Below, piece after piece: positions 46,836-57,394 of a stretch of 64,000 nt of DNA; position 1 is the stretch's first letter, and each line of letters opens with the position of its first letter. The notes under the pieces were generated by a model. The model worked only from the letters and a program-made list of their open reading frames with translations, did no database searches and had not been told where the DNA came from. This stretch comes from Patella vulgata (lineage: Eukaryota > Mollusca > Gastropoda > Patellidae), in assembly GCF_932274485.2 (NCBI RefSeq), contig NC_065885.2, forward strand, positions 3,024,501 to 3,088,500. The letters are read 5' to 3'. The position numbers and the translations under genes are program-made.

Positions 46836-47687
46836 CTAGTCTCTAACTTTGTCTGCGATATCACCTCGGTGGAAGCGGACGTAAAATACAACTAACACAC
46901 ACACTAACTCAATATCATCCAAAACCTTCGACAATGAAAACACGAATTATTTGTCAATTTTAATCAACATTGGTGTTGTGACCTTACCGGAAAAAGATCG
47001 GCCTTTGATATCCAATATTTAAGACAAAATAAACATTTTACGATTGGCACACGAATCGTGTACCATAATGCGTTTCAGCGCAATTTGTAACAAGCGACTC
47101 GATGAACAAAGTTAGACTTATTCCACAAGTCATATCAAACGGTGGCCCATTATTCTTATCTGGAGAGCATGCACAATAAATACCATCGATGTGGACTGGA
47201 ATAACCAGACGCTAGAGATTGCCATTGGATTGAGACTTCTGGCGTATTTCGCCGAACATAACTGCTTTTAAATTAGAGTAAAAACGGAAACGATTGAATG
47301 TAAATCAGTTTATTTACATTCATATTACATTATTATATGCGTTGCGACCCATTTGTGTCAATGTGTAGGTCCCAAATATTAGCAATTGAGCTCCTTTAAC
47401 TTTTAGATTTAATCGGGAGGAATGAGTATGCAGTCGAAGCGTGACCATCGCGAACTAGGTGTGGTACATGGACGGGAAGTCTTCCTCTGTTCTTTTCGTT
47501 GAATAAGCAGATTGGTGTCCCTCTAGTAGATTGGGTGGAGCTTAACTGTGCAATAATTAGACATGTTCAATGTTATTGCACTCTTTTGCTGGTTTACACT
47601 AGTTTTAGTAGAACTCATATAGAGAAGTGGGTGGGTTTTCTGTGCAATAACAATAAGCATGTTGAGCAGTTGTCAATGTTACAAGTC
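46836..47687. other. Intergenic, nothing recognised
   Basis: An open frame at 47499-47747 overlaps the following hairpin and has no family features. I could not find a signal-peptide exon for the ependymin-like gene here. Confidence 0.35.
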
Positions 47688-47779
47688 ATTTATAGCACGC
47701 TTCATTCGTTAACAGGTTTAACACCTCGGCCTACGGCCCCTGGTTAAACCCGTTAACTCATGAAAGCCGTGCTATAAAT
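47688..47779. repeat. Fold-back hairpin, about 36-bp arms
   Basis: ATTTATAGCACGC (47688-47700) pairs with GCCGTGCTATAAAT (47766-47779). GTTAACAGGTTTAAC (47708-47722) pairs with GTTAAACCCGTTAAC (47743-47757) with one mismatch. The 20-base loop is GC-rich (ACCTCGGCCTACGGCCCCTG). Confidence 0.8.
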
Positions 47780-48262
47780 ATAACTTATCTACTAAAATCT
47801 ATTCGAGACCCAGTGAAAACAGGTGAACTTTCGTAAATGAGTGACTATAGAGATATTTTTCATACTTAGTACCGTAAAGACAAAAATACAATTTTAATGA
47901 AATTTGAAATGTATTCAATAGATTTATACACCAATTAGAATTATATGAAATAGCCAAAATTGTCTGTGTTTAGTTATCATGAACAGATCATGTTAACAGT
48001 AAAGACATACCGATACCGGAAAAGATCAACAATTCAAAGTCATTAATTTGACTCCAGTTGTCTAAATAATTATGTGAATGCCATAATGTCACAATAATAC
48101 CTTTGGCGACATACTGAGCCAAAGAGTGTACTTATAGCGTATGTTGATGTATAATATATAATTTGTTAGTTGTGAAAAATGTATATCACATATTGGGTAT
48201 TCAATGTCTTGGGTATTCAATGTTGGTGTTACGTTATGAAAATGGCACATATGTATCTCGTT

Positions 48263-48560
48263 TGAGAGGTGGGCCTTACGCCTTGCAAGTATCATAAGGT
48301 CTGTCATTGAGTCAACTGGCTGGGTTTCGATTCCCCGGTTGTACGTGACAAGGAGTAGGGTCGCCTGTCCAACCCCGTGGGTTTTCTCCGGGTCCTCCGA
48401 TTTCCTCCCACTGCTAAAGACCCCTACGCGCAAGCGAATTATTGAAATAAAATTGAACCATACAACCGAGGATTCGAAACCACACTAGTTGACTCAATGA
48501 CAGACTTTATGATACAGCGTGCACACGCTAACCATTCAGCCACCCAACCCCCCCAGGACC
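48263..48560. mobile_element. Two SINE-A pieces facing each other
   Basis: 48263-48462 is a plus-strand SINE-A cut just after AAATTGAACCATA. 48463-48558 is a minus-strand head (ACAACCGAGGATTCGAAACC to CAGCCACCCAACCCCCCC). Joined tail-lessly, they form an inverted pair about 95 bp long at the heads. Confidence 0.8.
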
Positions 48561-48599
48561 CGAAGAAAAAACGCTTACAAGATCAAGGAAGTTTCCTCA

Positions 48600-48790
48600 A
48601 TAACCATTATAAAGAGCGATACTTACTGCAATAAAATTATATCGCTTGAGGGGTTCAAATGACAAACTAAGACATCTAAGACATCAGTTGAATATAACTT
48701 TATATCGCTCGAGAAGTACGGTATATTTCTGATTCAACTGATGAACTAACCAATCAGTTCAAAATAAATTTATATCGTTTGAGAGATACA
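48600..48790. repeat. Dispersed repeat with TTATATCGCTCGAG motif
   Basis: AAATTATATCGCTTGAG (48637), CTTTATATCGCTCGAG (48698) and ATTTATATCGTTTGAG (48768) recur at spacings of about 60-70. An inverted pair ATCAGTTGAAT / ATTCAACTGAT lies at 48683 and 48731. Confidence 0.55.
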
Positions 48791-48797
48791 TAGAGGA

Positions 48798-48950
48798 TAT
48801 TTGTCGTTTTAGAGTGAATAACATATTTTATTTCATCGAGAAGCAAGAAAACTTATATTTTCACTCATGCTACGCATTCGTGAAAATATAAACGTTTTCT
48901 TGCTTAGAGATGAAATAAAATATGTTATTCACGACAAAACGACAAATGTT
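48798..48950. repeat. Fold-back element, about 66-bp arms
   Basis: The left arm 48798-48863 (containing GAATAACATATTTTATTTCA and AGCAAGAAAAC) is inverted at 48880-48950 (TGAAATAAAATATGTTATTC). The loop is about 16 bases (TCATGCTACGCATTCG). Mismatches are few, so a long hairpin is likely. A second, weaker inverted pair (TTTATTTTATGA / TCATAAAATAAA) bounds 48956-49071. Confidence 0.82.
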
Positions 48951-49071
48951 CTATTTATTTTATGATTTTACAATCATTTTAGGTAAAAACAACTATTTCA
49001 CTGCTAGCCAGTGGAATAACACTTTTATTTCACTGATAAAACGCGGTATTCCACTACTGATCATAAAATAA

Positions 49072-49499
49072 AGATCTATATTTCGTTTTTTTTTATACTG
49101 TCGATGGCCTACACTACAGATGAATGAAAGGACATTTTGAACTATAAAAAACGAAGCAAAATAGGATCTGTGGTTTAATCAGAAATGAAATGAAATGTTC
49201 TGCTCCTAACCTGGGCTAATGAAGACGGACATACGCCATACAGTGTGCTATGAGGGAAATTTTGCCCGGGCAGTGGCGCTACGGCCTACTCTTTTATATC
49301 GAATTCCAACTGCCAAGGGATCTTTTACGTGCACGCCAATGTGTACACGGGACCTCGGTTTTTCGTCCCATGCGAACAACTAGGCAGCTGTCCTTGTCAG
49401 GCCCTCCGTCCTGCATCACTGACAAGGGGGGACCATCACGAAATTTTGAACTATAAAAACGAAACGAAATAGGATCTGTGTTTTAACCAGATTGAAAGG
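49072..49499 (+). mobile_element. MITE3 deletion derivative holding a SINE-B
   Basis: AGATCTATATTTCGTTTTTT at the left and AGGATCTGTGGTTTAATCAG at 49164-49183 show a MITE3 with its middle gone. The sequence TTTTGAACTATAAAAACGAA to CCAGATTG repeats at 49444-49495, after a minus-strand SINE-B (49184-49442: AAATGAAATGTTCTGCTCC through TCACTGACAAGGGGGGACC). Confidence 0.75.
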
Positions 49500-49587
49500 A
49501 TCCATTAGATGAAAACAAAATAAATGTGTTAAATTTCTCAGTATCGTGATCACTATAAGTATGTTCCTGTGTATTTATGTTCGTGGG

Positions 49588-49870
49588 GAGGGTTGGGGGA
49601 TGGCCGAATGGTTAGCGCGTGCGTGTTGTATCAAAAGGTCTGTCATTGAGTCAGTTGGCGTGGTTTCGATTCCCCAGTTGTACGTGCCAAGGAGTAGGGT
49701 CGCCTGTCCACTCTCGTGGGTTTTCTCCGGGTCCTCCGGTTTTCTCAAACTGCTAAAGACTCCTACGCGCAAGCGAATTATTGAAATAAAATTGAATCAT
49801 ATTTTAGTCCTGAAATGACATAGTTTGTGTTGAGTGAACGTTAAACTCCATTTCTGTCTGACTCTCTTTC
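49588..49870 (+). mobile_element. SINE-A copy, full length
   Basis: Head GATGGCCGAATGGTTAGCGC, B-box region GGTTTCGATTCCCCAG, body GGGTTTTCTCCGGGTCCTCC, tail GAACGTTAAACTCCATTTC then a degenerate (TC)n. Confidence 0.88.
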
Positions 49871-50618
49871 TCTCCATCGTAACGTATCGCACGACTGTGG
49901 GAACCTAACATTAAGCGTCGTTATCTCAGCGATGGATTAAATAATTCGTCTCAGATGTGTCCTACAATCTATGTACACTATATTAATGAAAATACGGCGT
50001 TTGAAAAATCCAATTCTTCTGTAACGTTTGTTATTGTAAGTGAGGTTAGAAAGAGATTTTAAAAATCATTTAAGACTCTAGAAAGATTAAAAGCTAATTA
50101 ATTGTCAAGTGCGTATATGTCTATTTTTTGGAACCTTGAAATATTGTAATTTCTTATCATTTAAGTTCGGTGAACAGTTCAAATTCAAAGGCAGTCGTTT
50201 ACGCCAGCTTAATGCATTCTACACGTTTTTAAAATTATTATTTTGTCGTTTGTGAATCAGATTTTACTGATTGTGTTGTAGGATATGTTTTTATTTGCTC
50301 ATTACAAGATGGCACCCGGAACCATAGGTTAAACGACTCGCTTGCTGATTATGATATGTTACTTCTTTCTTAAATATTGGATATTAGGATCGTATATCTT
50401 CACGGAAAGATAACAACATCAATATTGATTGAAATGAATTCTAATTCATGTTAATAATTTTGAATATTATGGAAAATATTGAGTTAGAGACTTAGTTCCT
50501 TTAAGTGAATTGTATATAATCCGCGCTTCCAGATACACGCATACTCTTTGGGCTAAATATACTTGTGGGGTGAATTCTACCAGATGACGATATAGTGCTT
50601 TTTCAAGGATTGATATTT
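49871..50618. other. Upstream of visible ependymin-like exons
   Basis: The first exon(s), with signal peptide and the early Cys, should lie here or further left. I found no convincing candidate. ATGTTTTTATTTGCTCATTA (50285) opens a short frame that closes after 17 codons. Confidence 0.3.
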
Positions 50619-50756
50619 ATTATGATATACGGATAGTATTATTATGATACACGGATAGTATTATTATGATACACGGATAGTATTATTATGATACACGGAT
50701 AGTATTATTATGATACACGGATAGTATTATTATGATACACGGATAGTATTATTATG
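50619..50756 (+). repeat. 22-bp minisatellite next to ependymin-like exon
   Basis: Six copies of ACGGATAGTATTATTATGAT plus AC, nearly identical. It ends about 20 bases before the 50777 exon, in the region of the branch point and polypyrimidine tract. Confidence 0.92.
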
Positions 50757-50776
50757 GTGGTATATGCATATTTCAG

Positions 50777-53700
50777 GACAACTATTTTATATCATACGAC
50801 GAAACCAATCAACGAATATATTACGAAACAGCAAGGGAGAGAAAAGGTGTGACAGAATATATAAATATCATACAAGATTTTACACAGGTAATCCTACTTT
50901 TATTTAGCGCATTACTAATTCAATATTAACAGTATTTTTTTTTTCATTAATCTGATTAAAACAAAGATCCTATTTCGTTTCGTTTTTTATAGTTCAAAAT
51001 TTCGTTTTACTTGTCTTTACTACACTAGGATCTGGAAGAGTTGCTATATAACGCGCGTTGTAGTTGAAGTAAGGGGTTAACCAATGAAACGGTCTGTTAC
51101 GAACAGTTCTTAACGTGCGATGCACGGAATTGTGGGTAAACAGCTAGAAACATCAACGTTAATGATTGGTGTAGGCCATCGAAAGTATAATCAGATTGTC
51201 TTTTCATTAAACTTTATCCCAATAAACAGAAATCTCTACACCAGTTCTTAATGTTTCCTCTTCTTGGTTGTCATTTACTTGGTATACATTTCAAGCATAG
51301 CCTTACACGGATTGGTAAAAAAGGCTATTAAACCTAGCATGGACTGCTACAAATTGTCTTCAAAATTAGAGAGAGAGAAATGGGACTTAACGTCCATTCG
51401 ACACAAACTAGGTCATTTTGGGACTAACATATGGTTCAATTTTAGTTCAATAAATCGCTTGCACGTAGGGGTCTTTAGCGGTGGGAGGACTGGGAGAAAA
51501 CCCACAAAGTTGGACAGGCGACCCCACTCTTTGCCACCGGGGAATCGAAACCACGCACACGCGCTAACCGTTCGGCCACCGAACCCCCGTCTGATTATGA
51601 ATCCTGTCAACCCGTGATATACTAATATGCTAATCTTTTTCAATTTTTAACATAGGGAATGGTGTACGTTATTGATGTTCAGAAGAAAAACTGTTCTTTC
51701 TCGACAAGTGAAAAAATCCCAAAGATGTGCTTGCCAGGTGAGAATAAATCTTAACAGGTAATTCAATTGGTTGGTGGTAGTAAACTTTTGAAACAAAATA
51801 ATCACAGATTTGGGGGATGAATTCTATAAACAGTTCACGTCGAAGATCAGATTTGGAACCGACGGTTTCGTTGCCAACATCTGACGACCACTGGCGAATT
51901 GCCAGGCACCGAATTCAGAGCACAGTAACTTATATTCTGTCTTGTCATCAGATTTATCTTGTAGATTTTGTTTCGAGTGTAGAGCGCCCCCTGCACATAC
52001 AAGTAGAGTTTTAACCCTTCGAACTACGGAATGTTCTCGTTGTTTGGGTTTGCTTCTGTTTGCGCACTACATTTTATTAGTTTTCCGAGATTCTATCTGG
52101 ATTATCGCCCTTTTTGTTAAAAACAATTTGACGTTTTAACTCATGACATCAACTGACCGACTATCGCCCTTGAAGAGACAGCCACTGTCAAGATCAGTCG
52201 CATTATTCTGTAACGACTTTTTTGTAAATCATTTTTTTTTTCATTTTGAGTCAAACCTGTACCGTCACAGGCCCGGGACTGTACAGCGCACTTCACGCTT
52301 ACGGCTGCCCTCCGGACCCATTTATATACCCATGATATATATTTGTTTATAACCATTCGGCCGCCACCTGCCTATTTGTTGGGAAACACAGTGGTTAAGG
52401 ACATTGTATACATTGGCGTGTACGTAAAAGATCCCTTGGCAGTTGAAATTCGATATAAGAGTAGGCCGTAGCGCCGCTTCCCGGGCACAATTTCCCTCAT
52501 AGCACACTGTATGGCGTATGCCTGTTTTCATTAGCCAAGTTGGGAGCAGAACAGTTGGACGTTAAACCCCATTTCACTTCATTTCATTTGTTTGTTTCTA
52601 GCCGACGCAAGATTAGCCGGAAAGATGTATTTTGGTATTGGCACCAATCGGTTTGATGTAGTCTCGTACACATATTATACCAATGGCAATAATGTAACTG
52701 GTTGGAACACCTGATGGTTGTATTCCTGTAGTAATGGCGGTTACCAGAAGTAAGTGTTCTCGTGTTAATGATTATAGGTGTATTGTTAACGTATGGCCAG
52801 ATTAACCTAACCCATCCATTCATCTCGTCAAGGAACCACGGTGGCTAAGTGGGTAAGACGATGGCTCGCTAGCCTGGAGGTCGAGGGTTCGCCTCCGGTG
52901 TTGGCCGAGAAAGTTCATCCAGGTTTTCCGGCGTGGCTTCCACTTGTCAGGAGGGCCTGACAAAGACAGATGTCTAGTCGTTCGGATAGGGCGAAAAACC
53001 GAGGTCCCGTGTACACATAGGAATGCACGTAAAAAATCCCTTGTCATTTGGAATTCGATATAAGTGTAGGTCGTATAGCGCCACTGTCCGGAAAAAATTT
53101 TCCTCATAGTACACTGTATGGCGTATGCCCGTCTTCATTAGCCTAGTCGGAACAAAACAGTAGGACGTTAAACCCCATTTCATTTCATCAAAGATATCTG
53201 GATAGTAATCATTGGTCATGTTAAAATTCAGCACGATATGCCGTAATCTGTTATATCGCTGTTTATATACGTCGTATAGATAATATAATAATTCTAAAAA
53301 TGCCAGTTCAAATTATTAGTCTTTCTATTTGATGTTTCCTTTTGAATTTGGGGGGTTGGATGGCTGAATGGTTAGCGTGCGCGCGCTATATCATAAAGTC
53401 TGTCATTGAGTCGACTGGCGTGGTTTCGAATCCCCGGTTGTACGTGGCAAGGAGTAGGGTCGCCTGTCCAACCTCGTGGGTTTTCTCCGGGTCCTCCGGT
53501 TTCCTCCCACTGCTAAAGATCCCTACGCGCAAGCGAATTATGTAAATAAAATTAAACCATATGTTAGTCCCGAAGTGACCTAGTTTGTGTCGAGTGGACG
53601 TTAAACCCCATTTCTCTCTCTCTCTCTCCCTTTTGAATTTGTTTCCCAGTATAAATTTATCCATAGACGAGCTATTAAAAATCTTGAGTATTGAATCTTG

Positions 53701-54089
53701 TTCCTATATATCCGGGAAAAAAATGAAGTCTTTTCTCGATTTTACAGCTGTTTAGTCATTCGGATGAGACGAAAAACCGACGTCCCGTGTATACATTCAG
53801 GTGCATGTAAAAGATCGCTTGGCAGTTGGAATTCGATATAAGAGTAGACCGAAGTGCCGCTGCACGGGCAAAATTTCCCTCACACTGTATGGCATATGTC
53901 CGTCTTCATCAGCCCTGCCGGAGCACAAAAGTAGGACGCTAAACCCCGTTCATTTCGTTTCATTTTTTGTTATAGATAATTCTGATTTTGTACATTTTAG
54001 GTTCAGATACGACATTCGTTCAATTTGTTGATATTACACTGGGTATTCGAGATCCATCTGTATTTAATGTTCCTGCTATATATAAACAG
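50777..54089 (+). CDS. Ependymin-related protein, four exons, ends not found, one frame slip
   Basis: Ependymin-related proteins are secreted, cysteine-bridged, calcium-binding proteins, expanded in molluscs. Visible exons: 50777-50887, 51656-51737, 52602-52749, 54001-54089. Family signals in order: FISYDETNQRIYYETARER; GMVYVIDVQKKNC; PKMCLPADARLAGKMYFGIG; TPDGCIPVVMAVTR; then FVQFVDITLGIRDPSVFNVP. The Cys positions fit the family. Exons 1-2 and 3 start in one consistent frame. Within exon 3, between SYTYYTNGNNVTG and TPDGCIPV, the frame moves by one base (extra T in GGTTGG near 52700-52704), and exon 4 fits only the shifted frame. This could be a real mutation (recent pseudogene) or an assembly indel. 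A signal-peptide exon and the C-terminal end were not located; TCATAA after TTTATTTAG (54634) is one possible end. Confidence 0.75.
50947..51206 (-). mobile_element. MITE3 copy with target duplication, ependymin-like intron
   Basis: Between TTTTCATTA direct repeats (left ending near 50953, right near 51206-51214). ATCTGATTAAAACAAAGATC and CGTTTCGTTTTTTATAG on the left; ATCAGATTG on the right. The part that holds the CRE in other copies is deleted. Confidence 0.8.
51368..51590 (-). mobile_element. SINE-A copy, ependymin-like intron
   Basis: AGAGAGAGAAATGGGACTTA, GGGTCTTTAGCGGTGGGAGG and the head CGTTCGGCCACCGAACCCCC. Several internal deletions, including the GACTCAATGACAG block. Confidence 0.82.
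52395..52592 (+). mobile_element. SINE-B copy abutting ependymin-like exon 3 acceptor
   Basis: GTATACATTGGCGTGTACGT to the tail TTAAACCCCATTTCACTTC and ATTTCATTTG. Only about nine bases separate the tail from the acceptor AG (52600-52601), so the (ATTTC)n tail now supplies the pyrimidine tract. Confidence 0.88.
52836..53190 (+). mobile_element. SINE-B copy, near full length
   Basis: Head CCACGGTGGCTAAGTGGGTA, B box GAGGGTTCGCCTCCGG, GTTGGCCGAGAAAGTTCATC, GACAGATGTCTAGTCGTTCG, TTCGATATAAGTGTAGG and the tail GACGTTAAACCCCATTTC. The best single reference for the family in this window. Confidence 0.92.
53351..53628 (+). mobile_element. SINE-A copy, full length, perfect 13-bp target duplication
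   Basis: Flanked by CCTTTTGAATTTG at 53338-53350 and 53629-53641, identical. Complete head (GGATGGCTGAATGGTTAGCG), B-box region GTTTCGAATCCCCGG, body, GTGGACGTTAAACCCCATTTC tail and (TC)n. It is probably among the youngest SINEs here. Confidence 0.93.
53747..53970 (+). mobile_element. SINE-B copy, 5'-truncated
   Basis: ACAGCTGTTTAGTCATTCGG, AGATCGCTTGGCAGTTGG and the tail TAAACCCCGTTCATTTCG. It ends about 30 bases before the ependymin-like exon 4 acceptor at 54000. Confidence 0.87.
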
Positions 54090-54117
54090 GTAATGCCAGA
54101 CTTTAGCTTGATACTAA

Positions 54118-54560
54118 GGGATCCACGGTGGCTAAGTGAGTAAGACGCTGACTCGCTAGCCTGGAGGTCGCAGGTTCGCTCCCGGTGTTGGCCGGGAAAG
54201 TTCATCGGGATTTTCCGGCGTGGTTTCCACTTGTCAGTTGTGCAGGGCGGATGGTCTGAGAAGGAAAGCTTTCTAATCGTTCGGATGGGACGAAAATCGA
54301 GGTCCCGTGTACATATTGGCACACACGTAAAAGATCCCTTCGATATAAGAGTAGGCCGTAGCGCCACTCTCCGGGCAAAATTTTCCTCATAGCACACTGT
54401 ATGGTGTATGGCAGTTGGAATTCGATATAAGAGTAGGTTATAGCGCCGCTGTCCAATCACAATTTCCCCCATAGCACACAGTATGGCGTATGCCCGTGTT
54501 CATTAACCCAGCATAGGAGCAGAATAGTAGGACGTTAAACCTCATTTCATTTTATTTAAC
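54118..54560 (+). mobile_element. SINE-B copy with internal duplication
   Basis: Full head (CCACGGTGGCTAAGTGAGTA, GCAGGTTCGCTCCCGG). The block from GATATAAGAGTAGG to GCACACTGTATGG occurs twice (54342-54410 and 54422-54488). The tail is TTAAACCTCATTTCATTTTA. Confidence 0.88.
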
Positions 54561-54792
54561 TCGATAACATAATTCACCTATTGTCGCTATTATTTTCTCC
54601 TTCTAAATTCATTGATATTTATCTTTATTTAGTCATAAAACACATTGTGTAAGTTTTAATTTCGATTGTCCTCAGTAACAAAGAACAATTTATTGTCCTA
54701 GATAAATATTGAATTGTCAATCAAATATTCCTTTGCTGCCATTTACTAAACCGCCAGTATTTGTAGTAACGACTGTTTGTCTTTCTCCTAAA

Positions 54793-54862
54793 GACAAGTA
54801 AAACGAAATTTTGAACTATAAAAAAAAGAAACGAATTAGAATCTATGTTTTAAAAAGATTGG
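54793..54862 (+). mobile_element. MITE3 right-end fragment
   Basis: ACAAGTAAAACGAAATTTTG followed by AACTATAAAAAAAAGAAACG and a decayed ATCTATGTTTTAAAAAGATTG match the right end of MITE3. Confidence 0.7.
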
Positions 54863-57394
54863 TATTGACGCGGTATATGACTAGAATTCAATTACAAGTA
54901 GAACATGGAATGCTATGTTGATTATTTTGTCGCCTGAGGTCTTTTTTAACATCCCAGACACATACAGCCCCATAAACCCGTGGGGTCGGTGTAGATGTAA
55001 AATGGCCTTCTGTCTACCCCCGCGTCATTCAAAGATATTTGGTGGTCTTACTGATTTCTTGCGATTCTCAAGCATTCATGCCTACCCAGTGGAAATGGAA
55101 TTGGGTTTAATCGAGTGGTTTAATGTCTTACTGTTTTGAACCAAAAAGGAGTGAACGAAGAGGGGTCATACACTATGCAGTGAGGGATTATTACTTCCCT
55201 TGTTTTCTATTATATGTATTTACTAAGATGATACCCGGGTAGTTCATCGCCACCAGACGACGTCACTACCCACACAGAGCTACTCCTATACATCAAATTT
55301 CAGCCTCGGGACACCCCTAGTTTAGCTGCGAACCCTGAACAGAGACAGACGACTGTCACAGAACTATATTTGTGACTGTCGTTTGTGATTTGCGTTTGAT
55401 GTCTTCAATGGAATGAAGTAAAATGGGGTTTAAAGGAACTATACCTCTAACTCAATATTATCCATTTTTTATACCGAAAAAAGTAAAAATATTTGACAAC
55501 TCTTGTTGACTGCCCGGACGATATAGCTGCTTCGGGCGTATTTTTGTTGCTTGGCAACCTATCTTCATCTATTATAAGGTTCCAACTTCCAAAGAAGTTG
55601 TGTACAAGACGGACATATAATGTTCACAACCAAACTGTGGACGACGTCAATATACCATCAACGTATATAAACGATTGAAAGGCAAAAACTTTATTATTGT
55701 AAAATTATTAATAGTTGATAAACCAATGATTACACTATATCTATCTAAATTGATAAAACCTCATAGATTAACATGATAAACAAGCTGCCATAAGATATAT
55801 ATAATTATCTATTATTTACGTTTTCTTATATAACAATAATCTTATCCTAGATAACAAGTTTAAATACATACCCCCCCCCACCCCCACATACTAAAAAATA
55901 AATAAAAATATCATTGATATTATAACGTGAGAGATCGCGAACCTTTTTTACTTATATTCCTCTATAATATAACACATATCCTATATATAACAAGTTTAAT
56001 AACATTATCCTCCTTCACATATACACCTCTTTAAAATAAATTTAAATACATAATTCAAAAAACAAACTTCATTGATTTGCGAACTTCCTCACTTAACAAA
56101 TATTCTCTAATATTAGAAATTAATTTTTTTGATTTTGCGAACTCCCGCACATAAAAAATACTCTCAAACATTAAAAACTAGTTTCTTTGAATTGCAAACC
56201 TCCTCACTTAAACATTAAATATATAGGTAACTTAATGAATATTAAATATATAGGTAGCTTAATGAATATTTCTCATTGTTAAAAGAGTTCAATACGTGAA
56301 TCAGGTGCGTGTTCAAAGTAGGGGGTGGGGCTGTTTGCACAGAGCATATTTTGTTTTCTCCTACATTTATTGAAATAATGTTGTGGTTTTTGATCTCAAT
56401 TTCACTGTAATGCACTAAAATGAGCGGAGATATTGCCACACGGCTTCTTATTTCATAAAATTCGGGTAGAAGTCGTCCCCATCTTGGAGTTGTTCTAGGA
56501 TACTGTTTGTAACTTCGCACTGTTTAATTTAAACTAAAAGATTGGCCAGATATAAAAAAAACCTAGTACAGTTTTTGAATGCCCTGTACCATATTGACTT
56601 CACAAATATCAATCAATTGACATCTTGTAGAATTAGCTATTAAGATTAACATTCTGCTAAAAATAATCATAGCTCAAAACCATAAAAGGAAATAACCCAA
56701 TAAATGGAAAGCTAGTTAAAATAAATGATACATTATTAATGAATTTAGCTAACATAGTCTATATTATAAAGTTTAATTATGTCGGGAATGAAAATATGAC
56801 ATCATTATTTATTATATTCTATCAATCTTCATGGTATATATTTCTCGATTCTCGCATAAATTTAGTGTAAAAACACAGAATAATTGACACCGGTTCATAT
56901 CTTGGAATAAAATGGAAACTCTTTTTTAAAACATATATAAAAGAAGCTCCCACAAAAAGACTTATTCATGCATGTATTAATAATTATCCCACAAACTCTG
57001 ATCTCAAATAGGTAAAAGCTTAAAGACAAGGAATGGCCAAACACCGGACGAACAGCCAGATGGTTAAAATGGGGCGGAGCTACAAAACCACGCCCTGATT
57101 CAGGGATGACTTTTATAAATAAATATATATATATATCACTCCAAACAGGTTTATATAACACTTATTCAACATTAAATACTAAAAAATATATCTCTGTACA
57201 TTCCAAACCACTCCCACATCTTAACAAAGATCTGGCTGTACTTCTGGTGACAATTGACTAATCCTTGTTTCCTTTTCCCAAAGCAGTAAAAACCTATATT
57301 CAGCAGAGTATTTGATTGATGATAACGATGATGAAAATGATGACGGTGAAGCTGATTAATACAGTGTTTGTCGTTGATCTGTCTGCCTGTCACA
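54863..57394. other. Between the ependymin-like gene and GALK1
   Basis: AT-rich. It should contain the GALK1 3' UTR (minus strand) and perhaps the ependymin-like last exon. A C-run sits at 55870-55885. At 55980-56250 the phrases GCGAACTTCCTCACTTAA and GCAAACCTCCTCACTTAA recur, a weak AT-rich dispersed repeat. No convincing gene. Confidence 0.4.
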
